64,000 nucleotides of DNA from Polaribacter tangerinus. GTDB lineage: Bacteria; Bacteroidota; Bacteroidia; Flavobacteriales; Flavobacteriaceae. This document shows positions 52,873 to 61,756 of the stretch, one piece after another. Each line of letters starts with the position of its first letter. The stretch's first letter is position 1. The stretch covers positions 2,232,001-2,296,000 of the forward strand of contig NZ_CP150668.1 of NCBI RefSeq assembly GCF_038024095.1. Direction: 5' to 3'. Under the pieces are notes generated by a model. The model was not told the origin of the DNA, searched no databases, and saw only the letters and a program-made list of their open reading frames with translations. A program made the translations under genes and the position numbers.

Positions 52873-54183
52873 TTATAATAATGTTGGTTGTAACCAGCGT
52901 TTTCTGTATTTGTAGTTACCATCGTAACGTTCTGCCTGTAGTTGAGTGTTAAATTTTCTATCTCTTGGGTCGTTTCCAACACCAGCAACATACATCCAAT
53001 TTCCGTAATTGCTGTGTACGTCATAATCGATTAAAAGAGATTCAAAATAAGCGGCGCCAATTCTCCAATCTAGTAATAATTCTTTTGCGAAGTATGAGGC
53101 AACATTTTGCCTGCCTCGATTGCTCATAAAACCAGTTTTTTTTAACTCGATCATGTTGGCGTTTACAAAATCATCTTTTGTTGTTCCGTTTATCCAAGAT
53201 TCTATAGCAATTTTATTGTTGTTCCAATGATAATCTTTCTCTAAAATACCACCAATTTTAAAAATTTTATTTTGATATTTTAACGATATATACTTAAAAT
53301 AGTCTCTCCAAATTAACTCAAAAATAACCCAATAAGTAGAGTCGTTAGCACCATGTTTTGCCTCATATTCTTTTATTTTCCAATAAATGGTTTTTGCAGA
53401 AATACTTCCATTTGCAAGCCACGAAGAAAATTTAGTACTGTAATCTGTGCCCAAAAGTCCGTTTCTAGTTTTTTTATAAAAACCAACTTTTTTTGAGGTA
53501 AAAAAATATGCATTTAATCTTTCGAGGGCAGCATCTTCACCACCAGAAAATGGAAAAGCACTGTTCGGATGTTTTTCGATATTCTTAAAACCTAATATTT
53601 TTAAATTCGGAACTTCTGTAGGGTTGTTAATAGTGTTATTTTCGTTTTGATTTGCAATATTTATTTCTGCATCAATTTTTACTGTTTTTTCAAGTTTTTT
53701 TCTAAAAGCTGTAAAAACGTTAGGAATATTGGTAAAGTCTGTAGCTACTTTTTCTGGTGTATATAAAAATTGGTCATACACTTCTACAAAAGAAACACTT
53801 TTAGATAAAGTAAGTTGTATTAAATTATTGGTTTTTACCTCTTCACTTGTCCATTCTTTTTGAGTGTAAATACTCGTAATTTTAAGCAAATCGCAGAGTT
53901 GATGCATTTCATCTTCAGGACTTTTAAAATAACTGAGTAGTGTAATGTTTTTTTTGGCAAGATTTTTTTTAAGGTTTGCAACAGTTTCCAATAAAAATTG
54001 TGCTCTAAATCTTTCTATTTTTTTAAATCCGAAGTTGTTAGATGTGAATAATTTTGGGTCAAAAAAGTAGACTGCAATTGTTTGATGGTTATTTTGTAAA
54101 GATGTTGCTAATGCTTTATTATCGTGAACACGTAAATTGTTACGAAACCAAACCAAGCCTATTTTTTTCTGTTGCTGCTGCAT
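52873..54183 (-). CDS. DASH-type cryptochrome
   Basis: 436 residues. The N-terminus [22 protein letters not shown] and the FAD-domain segments [116 protein letters not shown] are diagnostic of CRY-DASH. Members repair single-stranded CPD lesions or sense light and usually bind MTHF. The start overlaps the DUF2256 gene by 25 bases in a different frame, so translation is probably coupled. Confidence 0.93.
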   Translation of the reverse strand: MQQQQKKIGLVWFRNNLRVHDNKALATSLQNNHQTIAVYFFDPKLFTSNNFGFKKIERFRAQFLLETVANLKKNLAKKNITLLSYFKSPEDEMHQLCDLLKITSIYTQKEWTSEEVKTNNLIQLTLSKSVSFVEVYDQFLYTPEKVATDFTNIPNVFTAFRKKLEKTVKIDAEINIANQNENNTINNPTEVPNLKILGFKNIEKHPNSAFPFSGGEDAALERLNAYFFTSKKVGFYKKTRNGLLGTDYSTKFSSWLANGSISAKTIYWKIKEYEAKHGANDSTYWVIFELIWRDYFKYISLKYQNKIFKIGGILEKDYHWNNNKIAIESWINGTTKDDFVNANMIELKKTGFMSNRGRQNVASYFAKELLLDWRIGAAYFESLLIDYDVHSNYGNWMYVAGVGNDPRDRKFNTQLQAERYDGNYKYRKRWLQPTLL

Positions 54184-54293
54184 TTTTTACTACAATATTT
54201 AACGTTTTCCCAATTTTTCTCCCATTTTTTTCTCCACGAAAAAGGCCTGTTGCAAACCACACAAGTTTTAATTGGAAGATGCTCTTTTTTCAA
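54159..54293 (-). CDS. DUF2256 zinc-ribbon-like small protein
   Basis: 44 residues, too short for most gene calls and starting with TTG at 54293. It reads [20 protein letters not shown], then [18 protein letters not shown], ending SSNRKK. The cysteines CxxC (11, 14) and CxxxC (34, 38) around the RPFxWRKKWEKxW core are the DUF2256 signature, a probable zinc-binding fold found beside photolyases. It lies 30 bases after the flavin reductase gene and runs into the start of the DASH cryptochrome gene. Function is unknown. Confidence 0.82.
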   Translation of the reverse strand: MKKEHLPIKTCVVCNRPFSWRKKWEKNWENVKYCSKKCSSNRKK

Positions 54294-54323
54294 ATTTCAC
54301 ACACTTTATATCAGTAAAAAAAA

Positions 54324-54944
54324 CTAATTATTTTTTGGTCTTTGATACGATAATTGTTTCTTAAATTTCGGAATTGCATAGGTGTCCAATCCGTTTATAG
54401 TGGCTATTTTTCCGTTCGAAAGATTAATAAGTCCATCTTTTTGGAGTAATTGGTCATTTACATATAACTCTTCGATTTGAGACACAATAAGCATAACATC
54501 ATTAGAAGGAACATATATCTCTTCTATAAACTTCATGCTCATTTGAACCGGAGCATTTTTTACAAACGGAGCTTTAAAGGCGCCTTTGTATTCCTCTTCT
54601 AAATTGGTTACATCAAATTCAGAAATTTCTTCGGCATATTTCGCAGAAGTATGATGTGCGTCATCAATAATATCTTCATAAATATGATTGATAGTAAAAG
54701 TACCCAGTTCTTGTATGTTTTTGTAAGTATTTCTTGGCACTGTAGTGGGCCTTAATATAAAACCTAAGGTTGGCGGATTTGAGCCCAAGTGAATTACAGA
54801 GCTAAACACGGCAACATTGGTAATTCCTTCTTTCGAAATAGAACCTAATAAATTTGCAGATTTAAAGCCAGAGCAACTATTTATAAGGTTTATCTTATAT
54901 ATTTTTTCTAGCTTGTCGATGTCTTTTCTTGTAAAAAATGCCAT
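54324..54944 (-). CDS. flavin reductase-like FMN-binding protein
   Basis: 206 residues, FMN-binding split-barrel fold: SCSGFKSANLLGSIS, TNVAVFSSVIHLGSNPPTLGFILRPTTVPRNTYKNI and FTINHIYE are the usual flavin contact segments of the DIM6/NTAB group. It may reduce or bind flavin. In this operon a role in providing reduced flavin for photolyases is possible but unproven. Its start overlaps the ABC1 kinase gene by one base. Confidence 0.82.
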   Translation of the reverse strand: MAFFTRKDIDKLEKIYKINLINSCSGFKSANLLGSISKEGITNVAVFSSVIHLGSNPPTLGFILRPTTVPRNTYKNIQELGTFTINHIYEDIIDDAHHTSAKYAEEISEFDVTNLEEEYKGAFKAPFVKNAPVQMSMKFIEEIYVPSNDVMLIVSQIEELYVNDQLLQKDGLINLSNGKIATINGLDTYAIPKFKKQLSYQRPKNN

Positions 54945-56248
54945 TACAAATCTTTAAAGTTATTTATTTTAATGTTTTTAGCTTTTAAATCGTGCATTAA
55001 ATTATACAAGCCAAAAAACGTTCTATTTATGTATATAAAATGTTTAGAACCTCTATTACCATTCATGTTTTTAAGCTCTGTACTTTTGGCATATTTCTGA
55101 CCAAGTTCTGCTATTTTACCAAAGAAAACTTCATCAGAAAAATCAAATATTTCGTTGTTTAAAGGTTGTGTAAAAAGAGATAGCATTTCATGAAACATTG
55201 CTCTAAAAAAGTCTAATTCTTCTTTAGAATCATCTTTTCTCAAAATTTCTAATTCATATAGCTTCTCCTCAAAAATTTCGGCATTATTAATACTTTCCGG
55301 TTTTGCCAATTCAAAATAAGGTGTGTAAAACTCTAATGGAATTGTTTTCATACAACCAAAATCAATCACTATCAATTCATTTTCTGGTGATATTAGAAAA
55401 TTACCAGGATGAGGATCGGCATGTACTTTTTTAAGAATGTGCATTTGGTACATGTAAAAATCCCAAAGCGCCTGACCTATTTTTTGAGATATTTCTTGGT
55501 TTTGAGGGATGTATTCAGACAAATGGATACCGTTCATCCAATCCATAGTGATTATTCTGTCTGAAGATAAATCAGAATAATAGTTGGGAAATTTTAAATT
55601 CGGAATATGTTTACAAGCGGCAACAATATCCTTACTTTGTGCTACTTCCAAAATATAATTAGTTTCCTCTACCAATTTATTTTCTACCTCTTTAAAATAT
55701 TTATCGGAATCTTTACCTCTAATATTAAACATTTTTACGGCTATCGGTTTTACCAAAGATAAATCTGAAGCAATACTTTCTGCCACTCCCGGATATTGAA
55801 TTTTAACCGCTAATTTTTTACCTGCTTTTTCTGCTTTATGAACTTGGCCAATACTTGCAGCGTTTACAGATACTAAATCGAATTTATCGTATATATCTTC
55901 TGGGTTTTTACCAAAATATTTTTTAAAAGTTTTAGAAACAAGAGCAGGAGATAAAGGTGGGACAGAAAATTGCGATAACGAAAATTTTTCTACATAGGCT
56001 TTTGGTAAAATGCTTTTTTCCATACTTAGCATTTGCGCCACTTTTAAGGCACTTCCTTTAAGCTGTTTTAAACCATCATATATATCATCGGCATTATTTT
56101 CATTTAATCTTGCTTTGGCTTCATCTTCTGTTTTGGTAATTTTATCGCCATAATATTTTAGGTAGTTTACACCAATTTTTGCTCCTGTAGAAACTAATTT
56201 AGAAGCACGTTGTATTTTAGAGGTAGGTATAGAATCTATGGTTTTCAT
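54944..56248 (-). CDS. ABC1/AarF/UbiB-family atypical kinase
   Basis: 434 residues. Kinase-like motifs are the ATP lysine in GKKLAVKIQYPGV (near 150), VHADPHPGNFLIS (catalytic loop near 277) and LIVIDFGCMKT (metal-binding DFG near 292). The family's KxGQ motif appears as ALKVAQM (near 67), so its glycine is replaced. UbiB-like proteins support lipid or quinone metabolism and stress responses at the membrane. It lies 29 bases after the TetR gene and is the second gene of the operon. Confidence 0.88.
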   Translation of the reverse strand: MKTIDSIPTSKIQRASKLVSTGAKIGVNYLKYYGDKITKTEDEAKARLNENNADDIYDGLKQLKGSALKVAQMLSMEKSILPKAYVEKFSLSQFSVPPLSPALVSKTFKKYFGKNPEDIYDKFDLVSVNAASIGQVHKAEKAGKKLAVKIQYPGVAESIASDLSLVKPIAVKMFNIRGKDSDKYFKEVENKLVEETNYILEVAQSKDIVAACKHIPNLKFPNYYSDLSSDRIITMDWMNGIHLSEYIPQNQEISQKIGQALWDFYMYQMHILKKVHADPHPGNFLISPENELIVIDFGCMKTIPLEFYTPYFELAKPESINNAEIFEEKLYELEILRKDDSKEELDFFRAMFHEMLSLFTQPLNNEIFDFSDEVFFGKIAELGQKYAKSTELKNMNGNRGSKHFIYINRTFFGLYNLMHDLKAKNIKINNFKDL

Positions 56249-56277
56249 AGGCTTAGGAAAGTATGTGGTTAGTGTTT

Positions 56278-56931
56278 TTAGTTAAAGTTTACTTTTTCTT
56301 TTAAAATAAACTTTCCAAAGTCTATAATGCTTTTAAGCGGTTTAATATCCATTAAATCGAAACGAGCGTTGATAGATTTTTCTATAAAAATATCTGTTTT
56401 TTCAAAGGATGCAGAAGTGTCATCTAACCAAAACTTCATGGTAATTAATAAGTGAACCCACGATGATTCTTGTAGTGTTTTGTCTTGTATTTTTTCTAAT
56501 CGTTCTTCCTTTAAATCTATTTTTTCTATACCGATATTGCTTATATATGTCTTGTAGTCCTCTTTTAAATTTTTTAAAGATTTTAGGTTTTTTAAATCAC
56601 CATTTTTTTCAATCGCATATACAACATAACTTCTGTTTGCGGTTAAAATTTCGAAAAAGGTAAAGTAAAAACTTAATAGTTTGTTTTTGGCGTCATAGTT
56701 TTCATATGCATCGCTTTTTGCCAAAACTTTTATGGTATTATTAAAAAATTCGCTAAAAATTGATTGCTCAATCGCTTCAAAATTTCCGTAGTATTTGTAA
56801 AATTCTGCTTCCTCAAAATTATTTTCTTTGGCAAAACTAAATACCGATTTTGGTGCATGGTTATTTTCTAAAACAAAATCCATGTACCATGAAATTAATT
56901 GATCTTTTGTAATATTTTTCTTACGAGCCAT
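56278..56931 (-). CDS. TetR-family transcriptional regulator
   Basis: 217 residues. The N-terminal ~55 residues hold a TetR-type helix-turn-helix (KDQLISWYMDFVLENNHAPKSVFSFAKENNFEEAEFYKYYGNFEAIEQSIF), with the usual YxYF/N position as YKYYGN. The C-terminal ligand domain is helical and unlike characterised members. It heads the operon that contains the ABC1 kinase and three photolyases. The palindrome at 56961-56990, 29 bases before its start, is a natural candidate for autoregulation, and the same site precedes the second operon. Confidence 0.82.
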   Translation of the reverse strand: MARKKNITKDQLISWYMDFVLENNHAPKSVFSFAKENNFEEAEFYKYYGNFEAIEQSIFSEFFNNTIKVLAKSDAYENYDAKNKLLSFYFTFFEILTANRSYVVYAIEKNGDLKNLKSLKNLKEDYKTYISNIGIEKIDLKEERLEKIQDKTLQESSWVHLLITMKFWLDDTSASFEKTDIFIEKSINARFDLMDIKPLKSIIDFGKFILKEKVNFN

Positions 56932-56960
56932 AATGATTAAATTTTATGTAAAGATACGAA

Positions 56961-56990
56961 TGTTTAATAAAATAAATAAAATGTTAAACA
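56961..56990 (-). promoter_or_regulatory. palindromic operator, site 2 (TGTTTAAT-N14-GTTAAACA)
   Basis: The inverted repeat differs from site 1 at a single arm position (T for C). On the minus strand it lies four bases upstream of TATCTTTA (56956-56949), a -7-like box for the TetR gene. The spacing between arms and to the box is the same as at 49703-49732. It also lies in the region shared with the divergent formylglycine-generating enzyme gene. Confidence 0.65.
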
Positions 56991-57052
56991 ATAATCTTTT
57001 GTTAAAAACGGTAAATATTTCACTGTTAGTAAAACCAATTTATTGGAATTGT

Positions 57053-57060
57053 TATCTTTG
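57053..57060 (+). promoter_or_regulatory. -7 box of the FGE-like gene
   Basis: TATCTTTG matches TAnnTTTG exactly and lies 25 bases before the ATG at 57086. No good -33 TTTG is visible at the usual distance. Confidence 0.45.
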
Positions 57061-57085
57061 ATTTTTTTAAAAAAAAGAAAATTAT

Positions 57086-58186
57086 ATGATCAGGTTTACA
57101 ACTGCCAAAAGGGTACTGTCATTTTTTTTATTAATTGCAGTCTTACTTTCTTGTAAAAAAAAGGAATTATCAAATACGAATGTAGATAATACAAGCGTTA
57201 AAAGCCTCATAAAAAGTGCACCAAAGGGGATGGTTTGGGTAGCGCCCAAAACTTTTTTGATGGGAGCAAAGGCAGATGATAATTATGCGATGGATAGAGA
57301 AAAACCGTCCCATGAAGTTTATGTAGATGGTTTTTTTATTGATGTAAATGAAGTAACTAATAAGCAATTTAGTGATTTTGTTGCGGCAACAAACTACATT
57401 ACAACTGCAGAAAAACCAATAGATTGGGATGAAATAAAAAAAGATTTACCTGCAAATACGCCAAGACCAGCCGATTCTATTTTACAACCAGGTAGTTTAA
57501 TTTTTAATAAGAATGCTGGTAAAGTGGTTTCTATGAATAATTACCAGCAATGGTGGACATGGAAAATTGGTGCTAATTGGCGACAGCCAGAAGGGCCTGG
57601 TAGTTCTATAAAAGGCAAAGAAAATTACCCAGTTGTTCATGTAAGTTATGCCGATGCTTTGGCTTATTGTAATTGGGCAAACAGACGATTACCAACCGAG
57701 GCAGAGTGGGAGTCTGCAGCCCAAGCAAACAACAAAAATAATATTTTTGTTTGGGGAAATGATGCCAATGCTTTAAATAAAAATGCCAATACTTGGCAAG
57801 GTGTTTTTCCAACAAAAAATATTTCTGAAGACGGTTTTGAATATATATCACCTATTAAATCCTATCCACCAAACAGTTTGGGTATTTATGATATGGCAGG
57901 AAATGTTTGGGAAATGACTTCCGATTTATTCAATGTAAACTATTATGCATCTTTAGATAAGAGCAAAGTATTAAGAAATCCGACAGGTGCAAAAACTCCT
58001 TTTTCACCTTCTAACCCAAGACAGTTAGAATATGTTATGAAAGGTGGTTCTTTTCTTTGTCATGCCTCATATTGTGCTAGTTTTAGAATATCTGCTAGAA
58101 TGGGTATGGAGCCAAGTTCTAGTTCAGATCATATCGGTTTTAGAACCGTAGCAACCCCAGAAATGTTGGAGATTGATTTGAATTAA
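57086..58186 (+). CDS. lipoprotein formylglycine-generating enzyme (SUMF1 family)
   Basis: 366 residues. A lipoprotein signal (SFFLLIAVLLSC, lipobox Cys near 22) is followed by a complete FGE fold: GMVWVAPKTFLMGA, DVNEVTNKQFSDFV, YPVVHVSYADALAYCNWANRRLPTEAEWESAA, GIYDMAGNVWEM and GGSFLCHASYCASFRISAR. The last holds both catalytic cysteines (Cys325 and Cys330) that bind copper and oxidise a target Cys to formylglycine. Unlike GldJ in this window, it is therefore expected to be catalytic, activating sulfatases after export. It is divergent from the TetR gene; no sulfatase is adjacent. Confidence 0.85.
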   Translation: MIRFTTAKRVLSFFLLIAVLLSCKKKELSNTNVDNTSVKSLIKSAPKGMVWVAPKTFLMGAKADDNYAMDREKPSHEVYVDGFFIDVNEVTNKQFSDFVAATNYITTAEKPIDWDEIKKDLPANTPRPADSILQPGSLIFNKNAGKVVSMNNYQQWWTWKIGANWRQPEGPGSSIKGKENYPVVHVSYADALAYCNWANRRLPTEAEWESAAQANNKNNIFVWGNDANALNKNANTWQGVFPTKNISEDGFEYISPIKSYPPNSLGIYDMAGNVWEMTSDLFNVNYYASLDKSKVLRNPTGAKTPFSPSNPRQLEYVMKGGSFLCHASYCASFRISARMGMEPSSSSDHIGFRTVATPEMLEIDLN

Positions 58187-58267
58187 ATAGTTGTTAATGA
58201 CTAAAAAGCAAGTTTTTTTGGGCTAGCAGAAGTAATTACGTTTAAATATTTCTAAATGGAAATTATC

Positions 58268-58318
58268 AAAAAAAATCCCAATCAATTGTACTTTAAAAAT
58301 ATAGTTGATTGGGATTTT
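58268..58318. terminator. intrinsic terminator after the FGE gene
   Basis: AAAATCCCAATCAA (58272-58285) and TTGATTGGGATTTT (58305-58318) form a perfect 14-bp stem with a 19-base loop, flanked by A and T runs. It can stop transcription in both directions. Confidence 0.75.
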
Positions 58319-58909
58319 AAGTGTGGAGATCGTTGAACTCGTAACCTAACCACTCTCTCAACTGTTATTAGATATTGAATATCAATTAATTGAGTGTCAA
58401 TTTTAATGTTTCAAAAAACCTCTCAAATTCGTTCATGTCGCAATTATTCCAACGTTATCGAGTTTTGAGTACTGATTTACCACAAATTTAATGGTATTGG
58501 GTTACGGTTCCTATTTATCACATCAGTATTCCCGCCAACTACAATTGAAGAGGATCTGTGATAGGTGATACTTGTTGTTATAACAGTTGGACTAATACTA
58601 ATGGTATTGTTAGTTCCCCCGCGGATTCACTTATTTACCTATAACCGTTATATCGTTATACCTGTGGAGGGTTACGCCAACTACATTCTCTGATCAGGAC
58701 CGTGGTGATTAGGATCTCCCTTCTCAATTCTAATCCGCAGAGATAATCCATCAATAACTGTGGTGGTTGTATCAATAGATATATATTGACCTCCCCCCGC
58801 GGGAGGAACTCCTCCTGTATCAGACCTTAAATGGTGAAAAAACGGTTATGGTAACAGGGGGTCAGTACCGTCAAAAAAATATTTTCAGAAAAATGGATGG
58901 GATGTGGGA
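58319..58909. other. non-coding decayed stretch with internal repeats before hsdR
   Basis: No supported gene. Two related units are visible: TAATGGTATTG...CGCCAACTACA at about 58491-58543 and again at about 58599-58687. On the minus strand, broken frames give beta-rich, Thr/Ser-rich peptides (GGGQYISIDTTTTVIDG; TNNTISISPTVITT), as if from a repeat-containing surface or structural protein. A GC-rich palindrome (CCTCCC/GGGAGG) lies near 58793-58809. Just after the terminator, TGGAGATCGTTGAACTCGTA recalls the 3' half of a tRNA on the minus strand. The base composition is less AT-rich than the flanking core. Confidence 0.4.
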
Positions 58910-61756
58910 CTATACTGCGACACCAGTAATATAAGTCTCTACAAAGTCTACAATCTTATTTTTTAGTCTCTCTGAGGTAGATGATCTTTCTTTCAGTGAT
59001 GGTCTTTTATCCAACATGTCAATTAGATCATCTCTCAATGGTTCCTTTTCGGTAAAGAGGTAATCACCTATCACTTTTTCAAGTTTACCCTTATCTAACT
59101 TCTCTTCATCAACCAATCTATCGATGTATTCCGATCGTTCTTTATCCCAAAACTTTTCGAATTCCTCAGGGATGTTGTCACTGTCCTCAATGTGAGGTAG
59201 ATTTTCATCAATGAACTTCTCGATTAATTCTCTTTTACTTCTAAGATCGGATTGACCTGAGATGATTTCAATTATTTTCTTTCTCTGTGTATCTTGTTCC
59301 TCAATTGGACTATTCTTAAGTGTTGAAAGGAGATTAAGTATGTAGGAGACATTGATTTCATCTCTATGAATAAGTTCTAACTCAAAGTCAATATCATTAA
59401 TAATGGATACCTTTTCTTTAGAATCACCCTTATGTCTATCATAAAGATCTAAGTACTTACTCTTGTAGTCTTCAAACTCTTGATCCTCCATTTCAGTTTC
59501 TTCCATTTCAAACTGAGTAAAGGTGTTAAGAACGTTTTTTACTCGCATTAGATCTCTGAAGAGTTTAATAAACTCGAATTGATCATCCTCACTAATTAAG
59601 TCGTTGACACTGTCAACGCTGGGGGTAAGTTTTGTTAGGTTGTTATACGCATCATTAAATCTTTCTAAATAAACCTCGTAAGGTTCCATAACAATGAGAT
59701 CCTTATTGTCTAAATTAGAGAACAATCGAATTGCATCGTCAGTTTGTTTCTTTAGATTTCTAAAAGAGACAATATTTCCTTGAGATTTCAACTCCCCAAA
59801 AATCCTGTTGGTTCTCGAGTACGCCTGAATAAGACCATGAAATTTCAAGTTTTTATCTACGTAAAGAGTATTTAATAATTTACTATCAAATCCAGTAAGG
59901 AACATGTTAACTACCAATAGAACATCGATTTGTTTCTCCTTTACTTTCCTTGCAATGTCATTGTAATAATTGTAATAGGATTGACTATCCTTAGTAGTGT
60001 AATTAGTTCCAAAAGTTTTGTTGTAATCCCCAATAAAGTCCTCTAAATAATCTCTTGAGTGTTGGGTTACATATTCAGATTCAGGTTCTGCTGCAGTAGA
60101 AAACTCCTCTCCAAAATTTCCAAGGGTGTCTTTGTCCTCTTCGTTGGATTGGTAGGAGAAAATAGTTGCAATTTTTAGTTTCTTATCATTATCTAAGTCT
60201 TTTTGTTTCTCCCTGAAGATCTTATAGTACTCTACCAATACCGATACACTCGAAACACAAAAGATAGAGGTGAATTTTCTGTTATGGGTTTTACGGTCAT
60301 GGTTGTTAATGATATAATCAACTACACCTTCTAACCGTGCGGGAGAATTCATCACTTCTGTCTCATCAATATCTTCAACATTTATATCTACAATACTTTC
60401 CTTCTTCTTAAAAGTACTAATGTACTCTACAGAAAATTTTAGTACGTTTTCATCTCTGATTGCATCAGTAATAACATACTTGTGTAGACACTTATTAAAC
60501 AACATGGTTGTTGTTCGTTTTCCAAATTCGTTTGACCCTGCGTTTTCCTCAAAGATCGGTGTTCCTGTAAATCCAAACATCTGAGAACTTGGGAAGAATT
60601 TTCTAATTTCTTCATGTGTCTTTCCAAATTGACTACGGTGACATTCATCAAAAATGAACACCACTTTTTTATCTGCAAGACCTTCAACTCTTGATTGATA
60701 CCTATTTTTGGTGATCGCAGTGTTTAGTTTCTGAATTGTTGTAATGATCAGTTTGGTATCTCCCGCCAATTGATTCGCAAGAGTGTTTGTGTTGTTTGTT
60801 CCGTCTATACTTCCCTTAGAGAAAGAATTAAACTCTTTAGTTGTTTGATAATCCAAGTCCTTTCTATCTACTACAAACACTACTTTATGGACATTTGATA
60901 GTTGCGTCAGGATTTGCGCAGTTTTAAATGAGGTAAGGGTTTTTCCACTTCCTGTAGTGTGCCAGATGTATCCAAATTTATCAGTCGATTTAACACGTTC
61001 TACGATGTTTTCTGTTGCGTAGTACTGATATGGTCGCAACACCATTAAAACTCTATGAGTCTCGTTTAAAACGATGTATTTGGTGATCATTTTGGAAAGG
61101 TGACAAGGTTCCAAAAAGATGTCCGTGAATTTTGATAATTGGGTGATGAGTTTGTTGTTTTCATCACTCCAATAAAAGGTCTGTTTAAAAGATCTTTCTT
61201 TGATCGGATTGTTTGCGAAGTACTTAGTGTTTACTCCATTAGAAATCACAAATAGTTGAATGAATTGAAAGAGTCCGTGACCTGAACCATAGGAATGTCT
61301 CTCGTAACGATTAGTTTGATTAAACGCCTCTTTGAGCTCTAACCCTCTACGTTTCAATTCTATTTGAACAAGAGGTAAACCATTTACTAAAATAGTTACA
61401 TCGTAACGGTTCTCGTATTGTCCCTTTATGGTGATTTGGTTGGTTACCTGAAACTCATTCTGACACCAAAACTGTTGATTAATCAGTTCTATGGTCTTAG
61501 TCTCGTTCTTATCGTTAATGTAAGGAACACGATCTCTTAGAGTCTTGGATCTTTCAAAGATATTTCCCTTACTTATGTAGTTTAGAATCTGTTTGAACTC
61601 GTTATCATTGAACTTAGTTTTATTATGTTTCTCCAATTGAGATTTTAGGTTCAATACCAAATCCCCCTCGTCTTTAATTGAGACTGGAGAATACCCTAAA
61701 CCAACTAATTGGTCTACCAAGTTATTTTCTAATATTAGTTCAGGTTGTTTAGTCAT
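58910..61756 (-). CDS. hsdR: type I restriction enzyme, R subunit
   Basis: 948 residues. The N-terminal nuclease domain has RYDVTILVNGLPLVQIELKRRG (PD-(D/E)xK metal ligands near 118-138). The SF2 translocase follows: WHTTGSGKTLTSFKTA (motif I, near 270), VFIFDECHRSQFG (motif II), MFGFTGTPIF (motif III) and VNMFLTGFDSKLLNTLY with AYSRTNR (motifs V and VI). The C-terminus is helical and would contact the methylase. Together with HsdM and HsdS it cleaves unmodified DNA at a distance from its recognition site. It starts directly after the hsdS stop. Confidence 0.95.
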   Translation of the reverse strand: MTKQPELILENNLVDQLVGLGYSPVSIKDEGDLVLNLKSQLEKHNKTKFNDNEFKQILNYISKGNIFERSKTLRDRVPYINDKNETKTIELINQQFWCQNEFQVTNQITIKGQYENRYDVTILVNGLPLVQIELKRRGLELKEAFNQTNRYERHSYGSGHGLFQFIQLFVISNGVNTKYFANNPIKERSFKQTFYWSDENNKLITQLSKFTDIFLEPCHLSKMITKYIVLNETHRVLMVLRPYQYYATENIVERVKSTDKFGYIWHTTGSGKTLTSFKTAQILTQLSNVHKVVFVVDRKDLDYQTTKEFNSFSKGSIDGTNNTNTLANQLAGDTKLIITTIQKLNTAITKNRYQSRVEGLADKKVVFIFDECHRSQFGKTHEEIRKFFPSSQMFGFTGTPIFEENAGSNEFGKRTTTMLFNKCLHKYVITDAIRDENVLKFSVEYISTFKKKESIVDINVEDIDETEVMNSPARLEGVVDYIINNHDRKTHNRKFTSIFCVSSVSVLVEYYKIFREKQKDLDNDKKLKIATIFSYQSNEEDKDTLGNFGEEFSTAAEPESEYVTQHSRDYLEDFIGDYNKTFGTNYTTKDSQSYYNYYNDIARKVKEKQIDVLLVVNMFLTGFDSKLLNTLYVDKNLKFHGLIQAYSRTNRIFGELKSQGNIVSFRNLKKQTDDAIRLFSNLDNKDLIVMEPYEVYLERFNDAYNNLTKLTPSVDSVNDLISEDDQFEFIKLFRDLMRVKNVLNTFTQFEMEETEMEDQEFEDYKSKYLDLYDRHKGDSKEKVSIINDIDFELELIHRDEINVSYILNLLSTLKNSPIEEQDTQRKKIIEIISGQSDLRSKRELIEKFIDENLPHIEDSDNIPEEFEKFWDKERSEYIDRLVDEEKLDKGKLEKVIGDYLFTEKEPLRDDLIDMLDKRPSLKERSSTSERLKNKIVDFVETYITGVAV

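Noticed and set aside
44107..56931. Proteorhodopsin or carotenoid genes as part of the light cluster
   Set aside because: No retinal-protein, crt or blh-type gene can be recognised in the window; the cluster is about repair and stress only.
57086..58186. Calling the FGE-like lipoprotein GldK or GldJ
   Set aside because: It has the paired active-site cysteines of catalytic FGE, is shorter, and is not next to gldL/M/N; gldJ is already present at 22251.
13498..58864. Shared word GGGGGTCAG at about 13498 and 58857 as island ends
   Set aside because: Nine bases over 45 kb is weak, and the two regions differ in gene content; chance or composition is enough to explain it.
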